Assembly (NCBI GenBank): GCA_000531095.1 | Contig: HG799469.1 | Span: 93,544-149,189, forward strand | Source of the DNA: Gemmata massiliana | GTDB taxonomy: Bacteria; Planctomycetota; Planctomycetia; Gemmatales; Gemmataceae | DNA: 55,646 bases | Direction of reading: 5' to 3' | In this document: in pieces, positions 33,008 to 42,134 of the stretch | How the letters are laid out: every line of letters begins with the position of its first letter | How positions within the stretch are numbered: position 1 is the stretch's first letter | Program-made: the position numbers and the translations under genes | Notes under the pieces: generated by a model | The model's input: the letters and a program-made list of their open reading frames with translations, nothing else | What the model was told of the DNA's origin: nothing | The model's database searches: none

Positions 33008-34408
33008 TTAGGCGTTGTAGCCGATCAGATCCCAGCCCTTGCGGTACGTGCGGCGGATGAGCGGGGCCGCTTCCTTGATGTCGGCCTGGCACTTCTCGCC
33101 GTCGAAGTTGAACGACTTGCCGGTGCGGATCGCCACGTTGCCCAGCAGGAACGCCGCGGTCAGCAGCCCGGCGTGGCCGAAGTTCGAGAGCGCCAGTTCC
33201 GGCTTGCCGGCCTTGATCGCCTCGACCCACTCGTTCTTCTGGCCCTGGTCGTGCTTGTTGTTCTCCGGCATCGTTTCGGGTTTGGTGTTGCTCCCGGTCC
33301 TCGTCCCGGTGCTGAAGAACACGTTCGCGCCGTAGTCGTCCGGCGAGTACGCGAACCCCTTCGAGCCGACGAGGATGGAGCCGCTGTCCACCAGCTTGCC
33401 CTTCGACAGTTCGGTGGCCTTCTGGACCAGGGCCTCCGGCGGGAGCACCTTCTTGCCGCCCTTCGTGCCCTCGTACCAGTGCACGGTGACGGGCGGCAGA
33501 TCCCCGCGCTTCGGGAACTCGATCGTGACGTGCGCGCTGCTGGGGCACGTCAGCGGGTTCACGTCGGCGGCCTCGGCCGACACCTTCACCGGGTGCGCGA
33601 GCTTCAGCCCCATGAACGCCATGTTCGCGGTGTGGCACGCCATGTCGCCGATGGCCCCGGTGCCGTAGGCCCAGTACCCGCGCCACGCGAACGGGTGGAT
33701 GCCGCCGGCGTACTCGAAGTCCGGCGCGACGCCGAGGAACTCGTCCCAGTGGACGTTCTTGGGCACGGAGCCCTTCTTCGGCGGCTTCTCCGGGCTGATG
33801 TCGGGCGCCTGCTTCCAGTACTTGGCCGGGCGGTTCGTCCACACGTGGACCTCGGTCACGTCGCCGAGTTCGCCCTTCTGGAGCAGTTCGGCGGCCCGGC
33901 GCAGCCCGTTCGCGGCCGTGCCCTGGTTGCCCATCTGGGTGCAGACCTTGTTCTTCTTCGCCTCGGCCCGCATCAGGTGGGCCTCGTACACGTCGTGCGT
34001 GAGCGGCTTCTGGCAGTACACGTGCTTCCCGGCGCGCATCGCGAGGATGCTGATGACCGCGTGGTTGTGGTCCGGCGTGGACACGGTGACCGCGTCGATG
34101 TTCTTGAGCAGCGCGGTGTCGTCGAACAGCTTGCGGAAGTCCGTGAACGTCTTGGCCGACGCCCACTTCTTGACCTTCGGAGCGAGGTGCCCCTCGTCGA
34201 CGTCGCACAGGGCGACCACGTCCATCAGGTTCGCGGCGTCGTCGATGTCGCTGGAGCCCTTCCCGCCGACGCCGATCCCGGCGACGCGGAGCTTCTCGTT
34301 GGCGCGGAACACGCGGGCGGCGGACACCGCCGGAGCGAAGTGGAAGTAACCAAGTGCAGCAGCGGACGCGGCGAGCGCCTCGCGCCGGTTGATCCGACGG
34401 GTCGTCAT
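33008..34408 (-). CDS. Tat-exported Gfo/Idh/MocA oxidoreductase
   Basis: From ATG 34408 the protein has 466 residues. The twin-arginine signal TTRRINRREALAASAAALG is typical of exported planctomycete Gfo/Idh/MocA enzymes. LRVAGIGVGGKGSSDI is the Rossmann loop. VTVSTPDHNHAVISILAM, KHVYCQKPLTHDVYEAH (with the catalytic-region Lys) and MGNQGTAANGLRRAAEL follow. A C-terminal half contains SHFAPAV-like sheet segments and a TVHWYEGTKGGKK patch. Substrate sugar is unknown; family members act on inositol or modified sugars. An extension to 34465 lacks the Tat motif. The hairpin at 32951 probably ends the transcript. Confidence 0.9.
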   Translation of the reverse strand: MTTRRINRREALAASAAALGYFHFAPAVSAARVFRANEKLRVAGIGVGGKGSSDIDDAANLMDVVALCDVDEGHLAPKVKKWASAKTFTDFRKLFDDTALLKNIDAVTVSTPDHNHAVISILAMRAGKHVYCQKPLTHDVYEAHLMRAEAKKNKVCTQMGNQGTAANGLRRAAELLQKGELGDVTEVHVWTNRPAKYWKQAPDISPEKPPKKGSVPKNVHWDEFLGVAPDFEYAGGIHPFAWRGYWAYGTGAIGDMACHTANMAFMGLKLAHPVKVSAEAADVNPLTCPSSAHVTIEFPKRGDLPPVTVHWYEGTKGGKKVLPPEALVQKATELSKGKLVDSGSILVGSKGFAYSPDDYGANVFFSTGTRTGSNTKPETMPENNKHDQGQKNEWVEAIKAGKPELALSNFGHAGLLTAAFLLGNVAIRTGKSFNFDGEKCQADIKEAAPLIRRTYRKGWDLIGYNA

Positions 34409-35099
34409 GTGAGGGTCTCCAACCAACCGTTGTGGGAAGCGAGCGTGGGAGAAGCTGTGGAGCAAACGCTCCGTGGGTGGCTTCGGAGGATGAGTCTAAG
34501 CCGGGTCGCGCCGGGGGGCAACGAGAAAGGCGTTAGAACAAAATCGCCCTCTGCACCGGTCGTGCCGGCCGGGGCGCACGCGCACGAATCACCGACGGGA
34601 ACGGGAACTTGCGTCGAGATTCCGGGTTCTACGGGCCGCCGCTAGCCGGGTTATGGGTTAAGTTTGCGGGGTGCGGCGGTTGGGTGGGAGCTTGCCTTGA
34701 CGGGTCCACACGACCGGCTATAATTCGCCAAGCATCAACGGATTGATGCACCGACCTTTATGGCTCAGAGGAGCCACGGCACCACTCGAGATCCCCACCC
34801 CAACCCACGGCGATTGACTTAGGCACACTCGCTCTCACTTGTTCCGCTGCGCCTCGTACATACTCGGAGGGGTACACAAAATACCCGAAACCGAGACCGG
34901 GCGAAAGACGAGAACTGTGAGACACAACGCCGGTTCGCCACGCTCCACCAGCACGGGGTTCCAGGGTTCACTCGACGTCCGCCAAGGCCGACCGACCGCT
35001 TTCAGTGAAAAAGTCAAAATGACAAGTGGCGAATGGACGACCTGATCGTTCTCCATTTTGAGCTTCTCATTTTCAGCTTTGCACGTTGAAAGGTGTCCC
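34409..35099. other. Promoter and long leader upstream of dnaG
   Basis: Nearly 700 bases without a convincing gene. It holds a sigma-70-type promoter (34697-34724), then about 370 bases of leader before dnaG. Frames in the leader are short and motif-free, and no known riboswitch or rRNA-like element was recognised. A hairpin-like GGCTCAGAGGAGCC lies at about 34760. The leader may be regulatory or hold an unannotated RNA. Confidence 0.5.
34697..34724 (+). promoter_or_regulatory. Strong predicted sigma-70-type promoter
   Basis: TTGACG (34697-34702) and a consensus TATAAT (34719-34724) are spaced by 16 bases. It points toward dnaG and rpoD. It is the best promoter match I noticed in this window. 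Confidence 0.75.
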
Positions 35100-37022
35100 G
35101 TGCCGTCCGATCAGGTGGAGCTTACCAAACAGGTCAAAGCCGCCAGCGACATCGTCGCCGTGGTGGGTTCGTACATCAACATCATCCCGGCCGGCAAGAT
35201 CTTCAAAGCCGTTTGCCCGTTCCACACCGACACCCGCCCGTCACTCGACATCGACCCCCAGCGCCAGCGGTACAAGTGCTGGGCGTGTGAGGCGCACGGG
35301 GACGTGTTTTCCTTCACGATGTTCCAGGAAAAGGTCGGGTTCAAGGAGGCCCGGGCTATACTCGCGGCGAAGGCCGGAATCAAGCTCGACGAGCAACAAT
35401 CGCCGCAAGATTACCACCGCACCAAACTGCTCGAGGTGATGCGCTGGGCGCAGGCCAAGTACGCCTACCACTACCTCGAAGCCGACGAGGGCGCCGACGC
35501 CCGTAAGTACATGGGCGAGCGCAAGCTCGCCGGCAAAACCGTCCGTGACTTCGGGATCGGGTTCGCGCCGATCATCGGCGACTGGCTGGTGAAGCTCGCC
35601 CAGGCCGAGCGCGTTCCCGTGGACGTGCTCGTCGAAACGGGCCTGCTCGCGACCCGCGAGGGGAACCGCGGCTACTACGACCGGTTCCGTGACCGGGTGA
35701 TGTTCCCGATCAAGGACGTGCGGGGCCAGGTGGTCGGGTTCGGCGGCCGGATCATGCCGAACAACCCGTTAGCCGCGCGCGGACCGAAGTACTACAACTC
35801 GGCAGAAACCCCGCTCTTCCACAAGAGCGAACTGCTCTACGGGCTGGACCTCGCGCGCCACGCCAACGCGGGCTACATCGCGGTGGTCGAGGGCTACACG
35901 GACGTCATGATGGCCCACCAGTGCGGCGTCCCGCAGGTGGTCGCCACGATGGGCACCGCGCTGAACCCCAAGCACGTCGCGCAGCTCCGCCGCTATGTTC
36001 CCAAAGTCGTCCTCCTGTATGATGCAGATGCGGGCGGGTACACCGGTGTCGATCGCGCGCTCGCCATGTTCGTCTCGCAGGACGTGGAACTCGCGGTCGC
36101 GACGCTCCCCGAGGGCCTCGACCCGTGCGACCTGTTGGTGCGCCCCAACGGGATCGACACGTTCAAAGAGGTACTGACATCGGCGGTGGATGCGTTAGAT
36201 TTTAAACTGAACAAACTTCTGGAGCGGGACTCGTCCCCCTCTATTGAAACGAAACGGCGCATTACAGACGACATCCTCGGCATCATGGCGTCCGCCCCGC
36301 CGATCCCCGGGGCGGCGGCCCAGGTGAAGCGGGAACTGATTATCACGCGGCTCTCACAAAGACTCGGTTCAAAGCAAGAGACGCTCTGGGCGCGGTTCGG
36401 CGAACTGCGCAAGGAATACGAACAGAAGGAACGCGAGACCGAACAGAAGGAGCGCGAGCAGCGGGGCCGCGACGGGCGCCCGACGACCACGGTGCGACCG
36501 GACGCCGTTCTCCCGACGAACGAACGCCCCCGCGGGGGCGCCAAAGCCGGTCCCGCGGTCGCCGCCGAACGGCAACTGGTCGAACTATTGCTCAGCGACC
36601 CGACACTGGTCGCGGCCGCCGCCCCCAACGTGACCCCGGAGGAGATCACGCACAGCGGGCTGCGCCGCATCCTCACCGAACTGTTCACGGCGCAATCGGC
36701 CGGGATGGTGCCCGACCTGGAAGCGCTCCGCGAGCGGCTTAACGACCGCCCCGACCTGTTCGAGGCGGCCCAAACGCTCCAGTTCGTCGGCCAGCAGATG
36801 CAGGACCGCGAGCAGTGGCTGAGCCGGCTGCTCAAGCGATTTAGCGAAATGAAGGCGGAGGCCGAAGCGAAGAAGGCTAAGGAGCTGCTGACCGGGGCGA
36901 GCGACGCGGAGACGATCGAACTGCTCCGGCGCATCCAACAAACCCGGCAACCGAAGCGGCCCAAGACCGAAGAGGCCAAGGACGACGACGACCCGGAACA
37001 CATGGCCACGCCCGCGGCGTAA
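35100..37022 (+). CDS. dnaG: DNA primase
   Basis: The product has 640 residues from GTG 35100. The N-terminal zinc-binding domain has CPFHTDTRPSL, then RYKCWACEAHGDVFSF, giving C-x2-H...C-x2-C. The RNA-polymerase core contains GERKLAGKTVRDFGIGFAP and the conserved RVMFPIKDVRGQVVGFGGR. The Toprim motif reads VVEGYTDVMMAHQ. The C-terminal third is charged and low complexity before a final helical domain that would bind the replicative helicase. DnaG lays RNA primers at the replication fork. GTG was preferred over TTG 35058 because a good AAAGGTG site precedes it and the zinc domain then starts at the usual distance. rpoD follows about 114 bases after the stop. Confidence 0.95.
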   Translation: MPSDQVELTKQVKAASDIVAVVGSYINIIPAGKIFKAVCPFHTDTRPSLDIDPQRQRYKCWACEAHGDVFSFTMFQEKVGFKEARAILAAKAGIKLDEQQSPQDYHRTKLLEVMRWAQAKYAYHYLEADEGADARKYMGERKLAGKTVRDFGIGFAPIIGDWLVKLAQAERVPVDVLVETGLLATREGNRGYYDRFRDRVMFPIKDVRGQVVGFGGRIMPNNPLAARGPKYYNSAETPLFHKSELLYGLDLARHANAGYIAVVEGYTDVMMAHQCGVPQVVATMGTALNPKHVAQLRRYVPKVVLLYDADAGGYTGVDRALAMFVSQDVELAVATLPEGLDPCDLLVRPNGIDTFKEVLTSAVDALDFKLNKLLERDSSPSIETKRRITDDILGIMASAPPIPGAAAQVKRELIITRLSQRLGSKQETLWARFGELRKEYEQKERETEQKEREQRGRDGRPTTTVRPDAVLPTNERPRGGAKAGPAVAAERQLVELLLSDPTLVAAAAPNVTPEEITHSGLRRILTELFTAQSAGMVPDLEALRERLNDRPDLFEAAQTLQFVGQQMQDREQWLSRLLKRFSEMKAEAEAKKAKELLTGASDAETIELLRRIQQTRQPKRPKTEEAKDDDDPEHMATPAA

Positions 37023-37135
37023 TCGCCGGGCCGCCGACGCGAGTCACCTGAGTTTCGCACCACGAGTTTTCAGAACCACCCGCCGCAGCAGCCATTGACG
37101 GCTCAACGCGGACGACCAGTGTGGGAGGGGTTCGG

Positions 37136-38788
37136 ATGGACTGGAAGAACGACGAGGTCCTCAAGGCCCTGATCGAGAAGGGTAAACAGAGCGGTACCCT
37201 CACCTACGACGAGGTGAACACCGCGCTCTCGGCCGATGCCGAGCCCGAGCGCCTGACCGAAATCACCGAACTGCTCGACCAGCACGGCATCAGCCTGATC
37301 GACGCGGACGAGGACGCCGAGGACGCGCCGTCCGCGGTGGTCGAGGCCCTGATCTCCGACCCGGAATCGTCCGCGTTCGAGGACTCGGACGGCGACGGCC
37401 GGCACATCGACGACCCCGTCCGGATGTACCTCACCCAGATGGGCCAGATCGACCTGCTCGACCGCCGGCAGGAGGTCTCGCTCGCGATGAAGATCGAGCT
37501 CACGCGCCGCCGGTTCCGGCGCAAGGTGCTCGAGTGCGATTACGCGATGCGCCAGGTCGTCGAGACCCTCAAGCGGGTCCACAGCGGCGACCTGCCGTTC
37601 GACCGCACCATCAAGGTCTCCCAGACCGAGAACCTCGAAAAGGACAAGATCCTCGCGCGGATGCCGCACAACCTGCGGACCCTCGAACCGCTGATGGAAG
37701 GCAACGTCGAGGACTTCCAGCGCCTCGGCGACGACCGCACCCCGGGCACGGAGAAGGACGAGATCCGCGAGCGGCTCCGGTTGCGGCGCCGCAAGACAGT
37801 GACGCTCGTTGAGGAACTGTCGATCCGCACCCAAAAGGTGCAGCCGCTGATGAAGAAGCTGGAGCAGATCAGCCAGCGGATGGACGAACTCGAAGCGGAA
37901 ATCGAAACGCTCAAGGGCAACCGCACGGCCAAGGAAGAGCGCGCGAACCTGGAGAAGGAGCTCCAGGACCTGATGCTCATCACGCTCGAAGAGCCGGCCA
38001 GCCTGCGCAAGCGGGTCGGCATCATGAAACAGCGGTTCACGGAGTACGAGCAGGCCAAGCGCGACCTGTCCGGCGGGAACCTGCGACTCGTGGTGAGCAT
38101 CGCCAAGAAGTACCGCAACCGCGGGCTGTCCTTCCTCGACCTCATTCAAGAGGGCAACACCGGCCTCATGCGGGCGGTGGACAAGTACGAGCACCGGCGC
38201 GGGTTCAAGTTCAGCACCTACGCGACGTGGTGGATCCGGCAGGCGATCACGCGGGCGATCGCGGACCAGGCGCGGACGATCCGCATCCCGGTCCACATGA
38301 TCGAGACCATGTCGAAGCTCCGCAACGTCTCGAAGCAACTGCTCCAGGCGCTCGGGCGCGAACCCACGATCGAAGAGACCGCGAAGGCCGCGAACATCTC
38401 CTACGAGGAGTGCAAGCGGGTACTCAAAATCAGCCGCCAGCCGATCAGCCTCGACCGGCCCGTGGGCGAGAGCGAGGACTCGTACTTCGGCGACTTCATT
38501 GAGGACAACTCGGTCGACAGTCCGGTGAACGCCGCGACCAACGAGATGCTGAAGGACAAGATCGAGGGCGTGCTGAAGACGCTCACCTACCGCGAGCGCG
38601 AGATCATCAAACTGCGCTACGGCCTGGGCGACGGGTACACGTACACGCTCGAAGAGGTCGGCCGCATCTTCAAGGTGACGCGCGAGCGCGTGCGCCAGAT
38701 CGAGGCGAAGGCCGTCCGCAAGTTGCAGCACCCGGTCCGCAGCCGGCAACTCGAGGGGTTCCTCGACGGGCTGAAGAACAAGACGTGA
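37136..38788 (+). CDS. rpoD: RNA polymerase primary sigma factor
   Basis: From ATG 37136 the protein has 550 residues. An N-terminal sigma-1.1-like acidic region is followed by region 1.2 ([17 protein letters not shown]) and a long non-conserved, partly coiled-coil insertion (about 140-290). Region 2 ([19 protein letters not shown], then [19 protein letters not shown]), region 3 and region 4 ([19 protein letters not shown]) complete the protein. This is the vegetative sigma-70 that directs core RNA polymerase to -35/-10 promoters. A strong GGGAGGGG precedes the start. Co-location with dnaG matches the macromolecular-synthesis arrangement of many bacteria, except that rpsU was not seen. Confidence 0.95.
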   Translation: MDWKNDEVLKALIEKGKQSGTLTYDEVNTALSADAEPERLTEITELLDQHGISLIDADEDAEDAPSAVVEALISDPESSAFEDSDGDGRHIDDPVRMYLTQMGQIDLLDRRQEVSLAMKIELTRRRFRRKVLECDYAMRQVVETLKRVHSGDLPFDRTIKVSQTENLEKDKILARMPHNLRTLEPLMEGNVEDFQRLGDDRTPGTEKDEIRERLRLRRRKTVTLVEELSIRTQKVQPLMKKLEQISQRMDELEAEIETLKGNRTAKEERANLEKELQDLMLITLEEPASLRKRVGIMKQRFTEYEQAKRDLSGGNLRLVVSIAKKYRNRGLSFLDLIQEGNTGLMRAVDKYEHRRGFKFSTYATWWIRQAITRAIADQARTIRIPVHMIETMSKLRNVSKQLLQALGREPTIEETAKAANISYEECKRVLKISRQPISLDRPVGESEDSYFGDFIEDNSVDSPVNAATNEMLKDKIEGVLKTLTYREREIIKLRYGLGDGYTYTLEEVGRIFKVTRERVRQIEAKAVRKLQHPVRSRQLEGFLDGLKNKT

Positions 38789-38810
38789 GATCGTGCCCAG
38801 ATGGGCGAAC

Positions 38811-38881
38811 GGCCGGTGTGACCCGGTTGGTAGAGGTGCGGCGCTCGCGCGTCAAAACCCACCAGCCGGCTCACACCGGCC
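38811..38881. terminator. Long hairpin after rpoD
   Basis: Two 20-base arms (GGCCGGTGTGACCCGGTTGG and its near complement) flank a 31-base loop with one mismatch and one G-U pair. It lies 22 bases after the rpoD stop. The left part reads like a tRNA D-arm (GGTTGGTAGAG), but no T-loop exists, so it is called a terminator-like or structured RNA. Confidence 0.6.
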
Positions 38882-38949
38882 CTGTTATTTCGGGCGCCCC
38901 GCTCGTTAGCACACCGGCCGGTGACTGGTTGTTGCGCGTGTTGAGGGAC

Positions 38950-39049
38950 GGTGAACCCCGCCCGCAAGGGCGGTGGGTGGAAGTACAAGGCGCGGCCACC
39001 AAAACCAGTGGGATCGAACGACCCACCGCCCTTGCGGGCGGGGTTCACC
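38950..39049. repeat. Palindromic repeat family, GGTGAACCCCGCC copy
   Basis: Perfect 29-base arms flank a 42-base interior. Homologous to 31568-31663 along its whole length, including GGGATCGAACGACCC. No coding potential. Confidence 0.85.
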
Positions 39050-39127
39050 GAAGCGGCCCCGTGCTCGTCAGCCGCCCCGTTCCCGTTGGGCGTGCGCCTT
39101 TGATACAATGCCCGCAAAGGAGCCGCC

Positions 39128-39829
39128 ATGTCGTCTGTTACTTCTGCGCTTCGCGAGTGCCACCGACTCCGAGTTCACCTCCGCAACCTGCAAGCCGAGA
39201 TCGATCGCGGGCCGCGCGTGCTCCGGGCGCACCAGGACGACCTGGAGGTCGCGCGCCAGACCCACAAGGACCACCACGACTCCATCACGAAGCTCAAACT
39301 CAAACAGCGCGAAGACGAGGGCACCCTGAAGCAGACCGAGAACCGCCTCACGAAACTGGAAGACCAACTCAGCGGTATGGGCGTGCAGAAGGAGTACGAC
39401 GCGAAGCAGTCCGAAATCACGCAAGCTAAGACGAAGAAGGGCGAACTGGAAGACACCATTCTCAGCACCATCATGGAACTCGAAGAGAAGACGGGCGCGA
39501 TCCCAACCGTCGAGCAGGCGTGGGCACAAGCGCAAGCCGATTTCAAGCAGTTCCAGGTGGACGCGGCCGAGCGCCTGGAAGGAATGAAAGCAGATCAAGA
39601 AGTGTGCACGGCGGACCTCGCACGCACCGAAGCGACGCTCCCGCCGGACGTGAAGAAGACCTACGACAACATCGTGAAGACCAAGGGACCGGAGTCGTTC
39701 GCCGCGGCCAAGGCCCGCGTGTGCCAGGGGTGCCGGACGACCATGACCGAGGCCCAGTTCACCGCGCTGCGGGGCGGGGAGTTCCGCACCTGCAACAGTT
39801 GCGGGCGGATGCAGTACCCGGTGGAATGA
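39128..39829 (+). CDS. Coiled-coil zinc-ribbon protein (DUF164-type)
   Basis: The 233-residue protein is a long charged helix pair (about 10-170; LRNLQAEIDRGPRVLRAHQD and later LKQTENRLTKLEDQLSG, typical coiled coil). A C-terminal zinc ribbon contains CQGCRTTMTEAQF and CNSCGRMQYP, giving a C-x2-C...C-x2-C set. This is the C4-type zinc ribbon domain family whose members bind nucleic acids or assist ring nucleases; function here is unknown. The RBS AAAGGAG precedes ATG 39128. The spacer upstream contains the repeat at 38950. Confidence 0.8.
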   Translation: MSSVTSALRECHRLRVHLRNLQAEIDRGPRVLRAHQDDLEVARQTHKDHHDSITKLKLKQREDEGTLKQTENRLTKLEDQLSGMGVQKEYDAKQSEITQAKTKKGELEDTILSTIMELEEKTGAIPTVEQAWAQAQADFKQFQVDAAERLEGMKADQEVCTADLARTEATLPPDVKKTYDNIVKTKGPESFAAAKARVCQGCRTTMTEAQFTALRGGEFRTCNSCGRMQYPVE

Positions 39830-39888
39830 CGGTTTTTCGGTAACCCGACGCCCGGGCGCCTTCACACGAGCCACGCGGAGCACCAACC

Positions 39889-40086
39889 GTGACCAAGTGG
39901 GAGTACACCACGGCCCAGTTCATCACCCACGGATTGGGGAACGAGTCCGGCGCCGCCGGTCTCGAATTGGCCCTGAACCAGCTCGGCGCCGAGGGGTGGG
40001 AACTCGTTTCGTCCACGTTGTACCACAACGTCGAAGCCGAGCAGGACGTCGTGCTGCTCTACTTCAAGCGCCCCCTCCCCGTGTAG
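39889..40086 (+). CDS. Small DUF4177-like protein
   Basis: The 65-residue product starts with GTG 39889: KWEYTTAQFITHGLGN, LELALNQLGAEGWELVSSTL and VVLLYFKRPL. The pattern WEY...L..LGAEGWELVS...L.FKR is that of DUF4177 and similar small domains of unknown role. It follows the zinc-ribbon gene by about 60 bases, so it may be co-transcribed. Start codon and length fit the domain. Confidence 0.75.
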   Translation: MTKWEYTTAQFITHGLGNESGAAGLELALNQLGAEGWELVSSTLYHNVEAEQDVVLLYFKRPLPV

Positions 40087-40137
40087 CCCTTTATTTCCGT
40101 TTCGAGATCGCCGTTACATCCTAACGAGCACACGCGG

Positions 40138-40301
40138 CCCGGGGTTGAAACCCCGGGCTATTCCCGGTGACCCCATTTGGGGTCACAAAGGCATTGCGCT
40201 CGTGCCGACAAAGGACGGCCTTGTCGGAGCGCGACGCACTCATTCGTTGTTTTCGGACCCCGAAGGGGTCACCGGGAATAGCCCGGGGTTTCAACCCCGG
40301 G
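40138..40301. repeat. Palindromic repeat with 37-base perfect arms
   Basis: Arms CCCGGGGTTGAAACCCCGGG plus further bases, and the exact complement at 40265-40301, enclose a ~90-base middle. Inside the arms are further short palindromes. This is a candidate non-autonomous element; no internal gene. Confidence 0.8.
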
Positions 40302-40380
40302 TGTGAATCTGTGCCTCCCAAGAAGCGCGCGAACCTGTTCCCGTGGCCGGGGTCTTTTCCCGTGCCAACGGGGGACGGTC

Positions 40381-41145
40381 ATGTCCGAGCGCGACGCACT
40401 ACTGGCCGCCGTTCTCGCGGCCCCCGACGACGACCTCGCGCGGCTCGTGTTCGCGGACTGGCTGGAAGAAACCGCCCGGCCCGCAGCGATCGCGCGTGCG
40501 CGATTCATCCGGCTCCAGATCGAACTCGCGAACACCAGCCCCGACACCGCAACGTACCCCCAACACAACTTCGACCTCGCGGACGAAATCGATTCGCTCG
40601 CGGTACGGTGGATGCGATCCTGGCTGACCGAGTTCCCGCCCCAAGTGGCGCGCACCGTGTGGAGTCAGCGACTCGGCGCGGGTGCGTTCCGCCGCGGGTT
40701 CCTGGACGGCGTGCGCCTCTCGCCCAAAATGTTTCTCGCGACCGCTCCCGCACTATTCGCCGCGGCCCCGATCACCTCACTCCACTTGCACGGCGAGTAC
40801 AGCGACGGGACAATGACCGCCCTCTTCACCAGCCCGCACCTCTACAAACTTCACTCGGTCCGACTATCGGGCGGCTGGTGCGGTGACCGCATCGCCCGAT
40901 GGCTCGCGAAATGCCGGAACCTCGGCGCGGTCCGCGAACTCGACCTCTCCGGGTGCTGGCTATCGGACCACGGGGCGCTCGATCTGGCACGGTCCCCGGC
41001 CCTCGCCCGGCTCTCGGTCCTGCGGGTCTGCCGGAACCGACTGACCGGGTTCGGCGTCTACATGCTCGCGAGCGCCTCGACGCTGTCCCCGCTCGCCCGC
41101 TTCGATGCCGCCGAAAATCCCGGCGTGCGTGCGCCTCGTTGGTAG
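40381..41145 (+). CDS. TIGR02996-domain protein with LRR-like tail
   Basis: From ATG 40381 the protein has 254 residues. The opening SERDALLAAVLAAPDDDLARLVFADWLEE is the TIGR02996 signature, widespread in Gemmata. The helix pair ARARFIRLQIELAN follows. The C-terminal part has leucine-rich-repeat-like segments (LGAVRELDLSGCWLSDHGAL, ALARLSVLRVCRNRLTGFG). LRR-linked TIGR02996 proteins may mediate protein contacts, but no role is established. Upstream in-frame sequence from 40303 is repeat-derived. The paralogue at 41302 has the same plan. Confidence 0.85.
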   Translation: MSERDALLAAVLAAPDDDLARLVFADWLEETARPAAIARARFIRLQIELANTSPDTATYPQHNFDLADEIDSLAVRWMRSWLTEFPPQVARTVWSQRLGAGAFRRGFLDGVRLSPKMFLATAPALFAAAPITSLHLHGEYSDGTMTALFTSPHLYKLHSVRLSGGWCGDRIARWLAKCRNLGAVRELDLSGCWLSDHGALDLARSPALARLSVLRVCRNRLTGFGVYMLASASTLSPLARFDAAENPGVRAPRW

Positions 41146-41206
41146 TCGCCGCCTCGAATCGTGTATGATTTGCTGTGTTGGATTGATGCGTGTGGCCTTT
41201 GGTTTG

Positions 41207-41262
41207 GTGGCACAGGCCTCTGGCCTGTGGAATCACTCACACAGGCCAGAGGCCTGTGCCAC
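41207..41262. repeat. Palindromic repeat, GGCCTCTGGCC family (copy 2)
   Basis: 23-base perfect arms (GTGGCACAGGCCTCTGGCC...) with a 10-base loop, between the two TIGR02996 genes. Confidence 0.85.
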
Positions 41263-41301
41263 GAACAATAACACAAGCATTCAATACGGCACGATGCGCC
41301 C

Positions 41302-42093
41302 ATGAACGATAGCGAGGCCCTCTTACGCACCATTGCGGCCGTACCGGACGAGGACACCCCGCGCCTCGTCTTCGCGGACTACCTCGATGAACTCGGGGGC
41401 GAAGCGAATTCCGCCCGCGCGCGGTTCATCCGGGTACAAATCGACCTGGCCCGCAATCCCGGTCGGAGCTGGTTCGCGAACGCGGACCGAATCGAAGAAA
41501 CTGCCCGCCTCGCGGCCCGGTTCGCAGATTCATGGTTGAACGAACTGCCAAAATGGGCCGCGAGTGCGGCCCGAACTCGGCCCCTGGGGAGCGACGACTT
41601 CCCGCGCGGCTTTATGAGCACGTTCCACATCGATCCCGCCACGTTCACGCTCAAAGGGAACGAACTACTCGACGTCGCGCCGATTACGCGAATCGTCGCA
41701 GTCGCGCCTCTCAGTCGTGCCGATCTCACGGCACTTTTTGTGTCGCCGTTTCTGCTGCGTGTCCGCGAATTGCAACTGGCGCCGACCGACGGCGATTTGG
41801 CCGCGACGTTCATCAAGACTTCTCGGGTTCTGCACACGTGCGAGGAACTCGACCTGTCCATATGCGGCCTGACGGACGCCGGCGCAACCTCCCTAACCGA
41901 ATCTCTCACCCTCACCAGACTCCGCGCACTGATCGCACGCGGGAACCGACTCACCGAAAGCGGGATCGCGAGCCTGTTGTCCGCGCCCAATTTACCGAAT
42001 TTGCAGACTTTAGACGTTTATGGGGCGCCCGGCAGCCACCGGTGGGGGCGGCGACTGCGTGCGCGGTTCCCGCAGAAAACTGTACTTGTGTGA
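41302..42093 (+). CDS. TIGR02996-domain protein, second paralogue
   Basis: The 263-residue protein starts at ATG 41302: NDSEALLRTIAAVPDEDTPR, then LVFADYLDELGG, ARARFIRVQIDLARNPG and leucine-rich segments (CEELDLSICGLTDAGATSL, LRALIARGNRLTESGIASLL). The architecture matches the previous gene. Tandem duplication of this family is common in Gemmata. Its stop lies about 40 bases before the recN start. Function unknown. Confidence 0.85.
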   Translation: MNDSEALLRTIAAVPDEDTPRLVFADYLDELGGEANSARARFIRVQIDLARNPGRSWFANADRIEETARLAARFADSWLNELPKWAASAARTRPLGSDDFPRGFMSTFHIDPATFTLKGNELLDVAPITRIVAVAPLSRADLTALFVSPFLLRVRELQLAPTDGDLAATFIKTSRVLHTCEELDLSICGLTDAGATSLTESLTLTRLRALIARGNRLTESGIASLLSAPNLPNLQTLDVYGAPGSHRWGRRLRARFPQKTVLV

Positions 42094-42134
42094 CTCACCT
42101 TCACCCGACCGCGGGGCGAGCGTACTATTGCGGT

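Noticed and set aside
38811..38881. Possible tRNA after rpoD
   Set aside because: GGTTGGTAGAG looks like a D-arm and the ends pair over 20 bases, but there is no T-loop (no GTTCGA-type segment) and no plausible anticodon arm. A terminator or structured RNA fits better.
39005..39025. T-arm-like sequence in the palindrome
   Set aside because: GGGATCGAACGACCC resembles a tRNA T-arm, but it lies inside a repeat family copied at 31568-31663 and lacks the other arms.
40303..40380. Upstream extension of the TIGR02996 gene
   Set aside because: The extension lies in repeat-derived sequence and lacks the conserved opening, so ATG 40381 was chosen.
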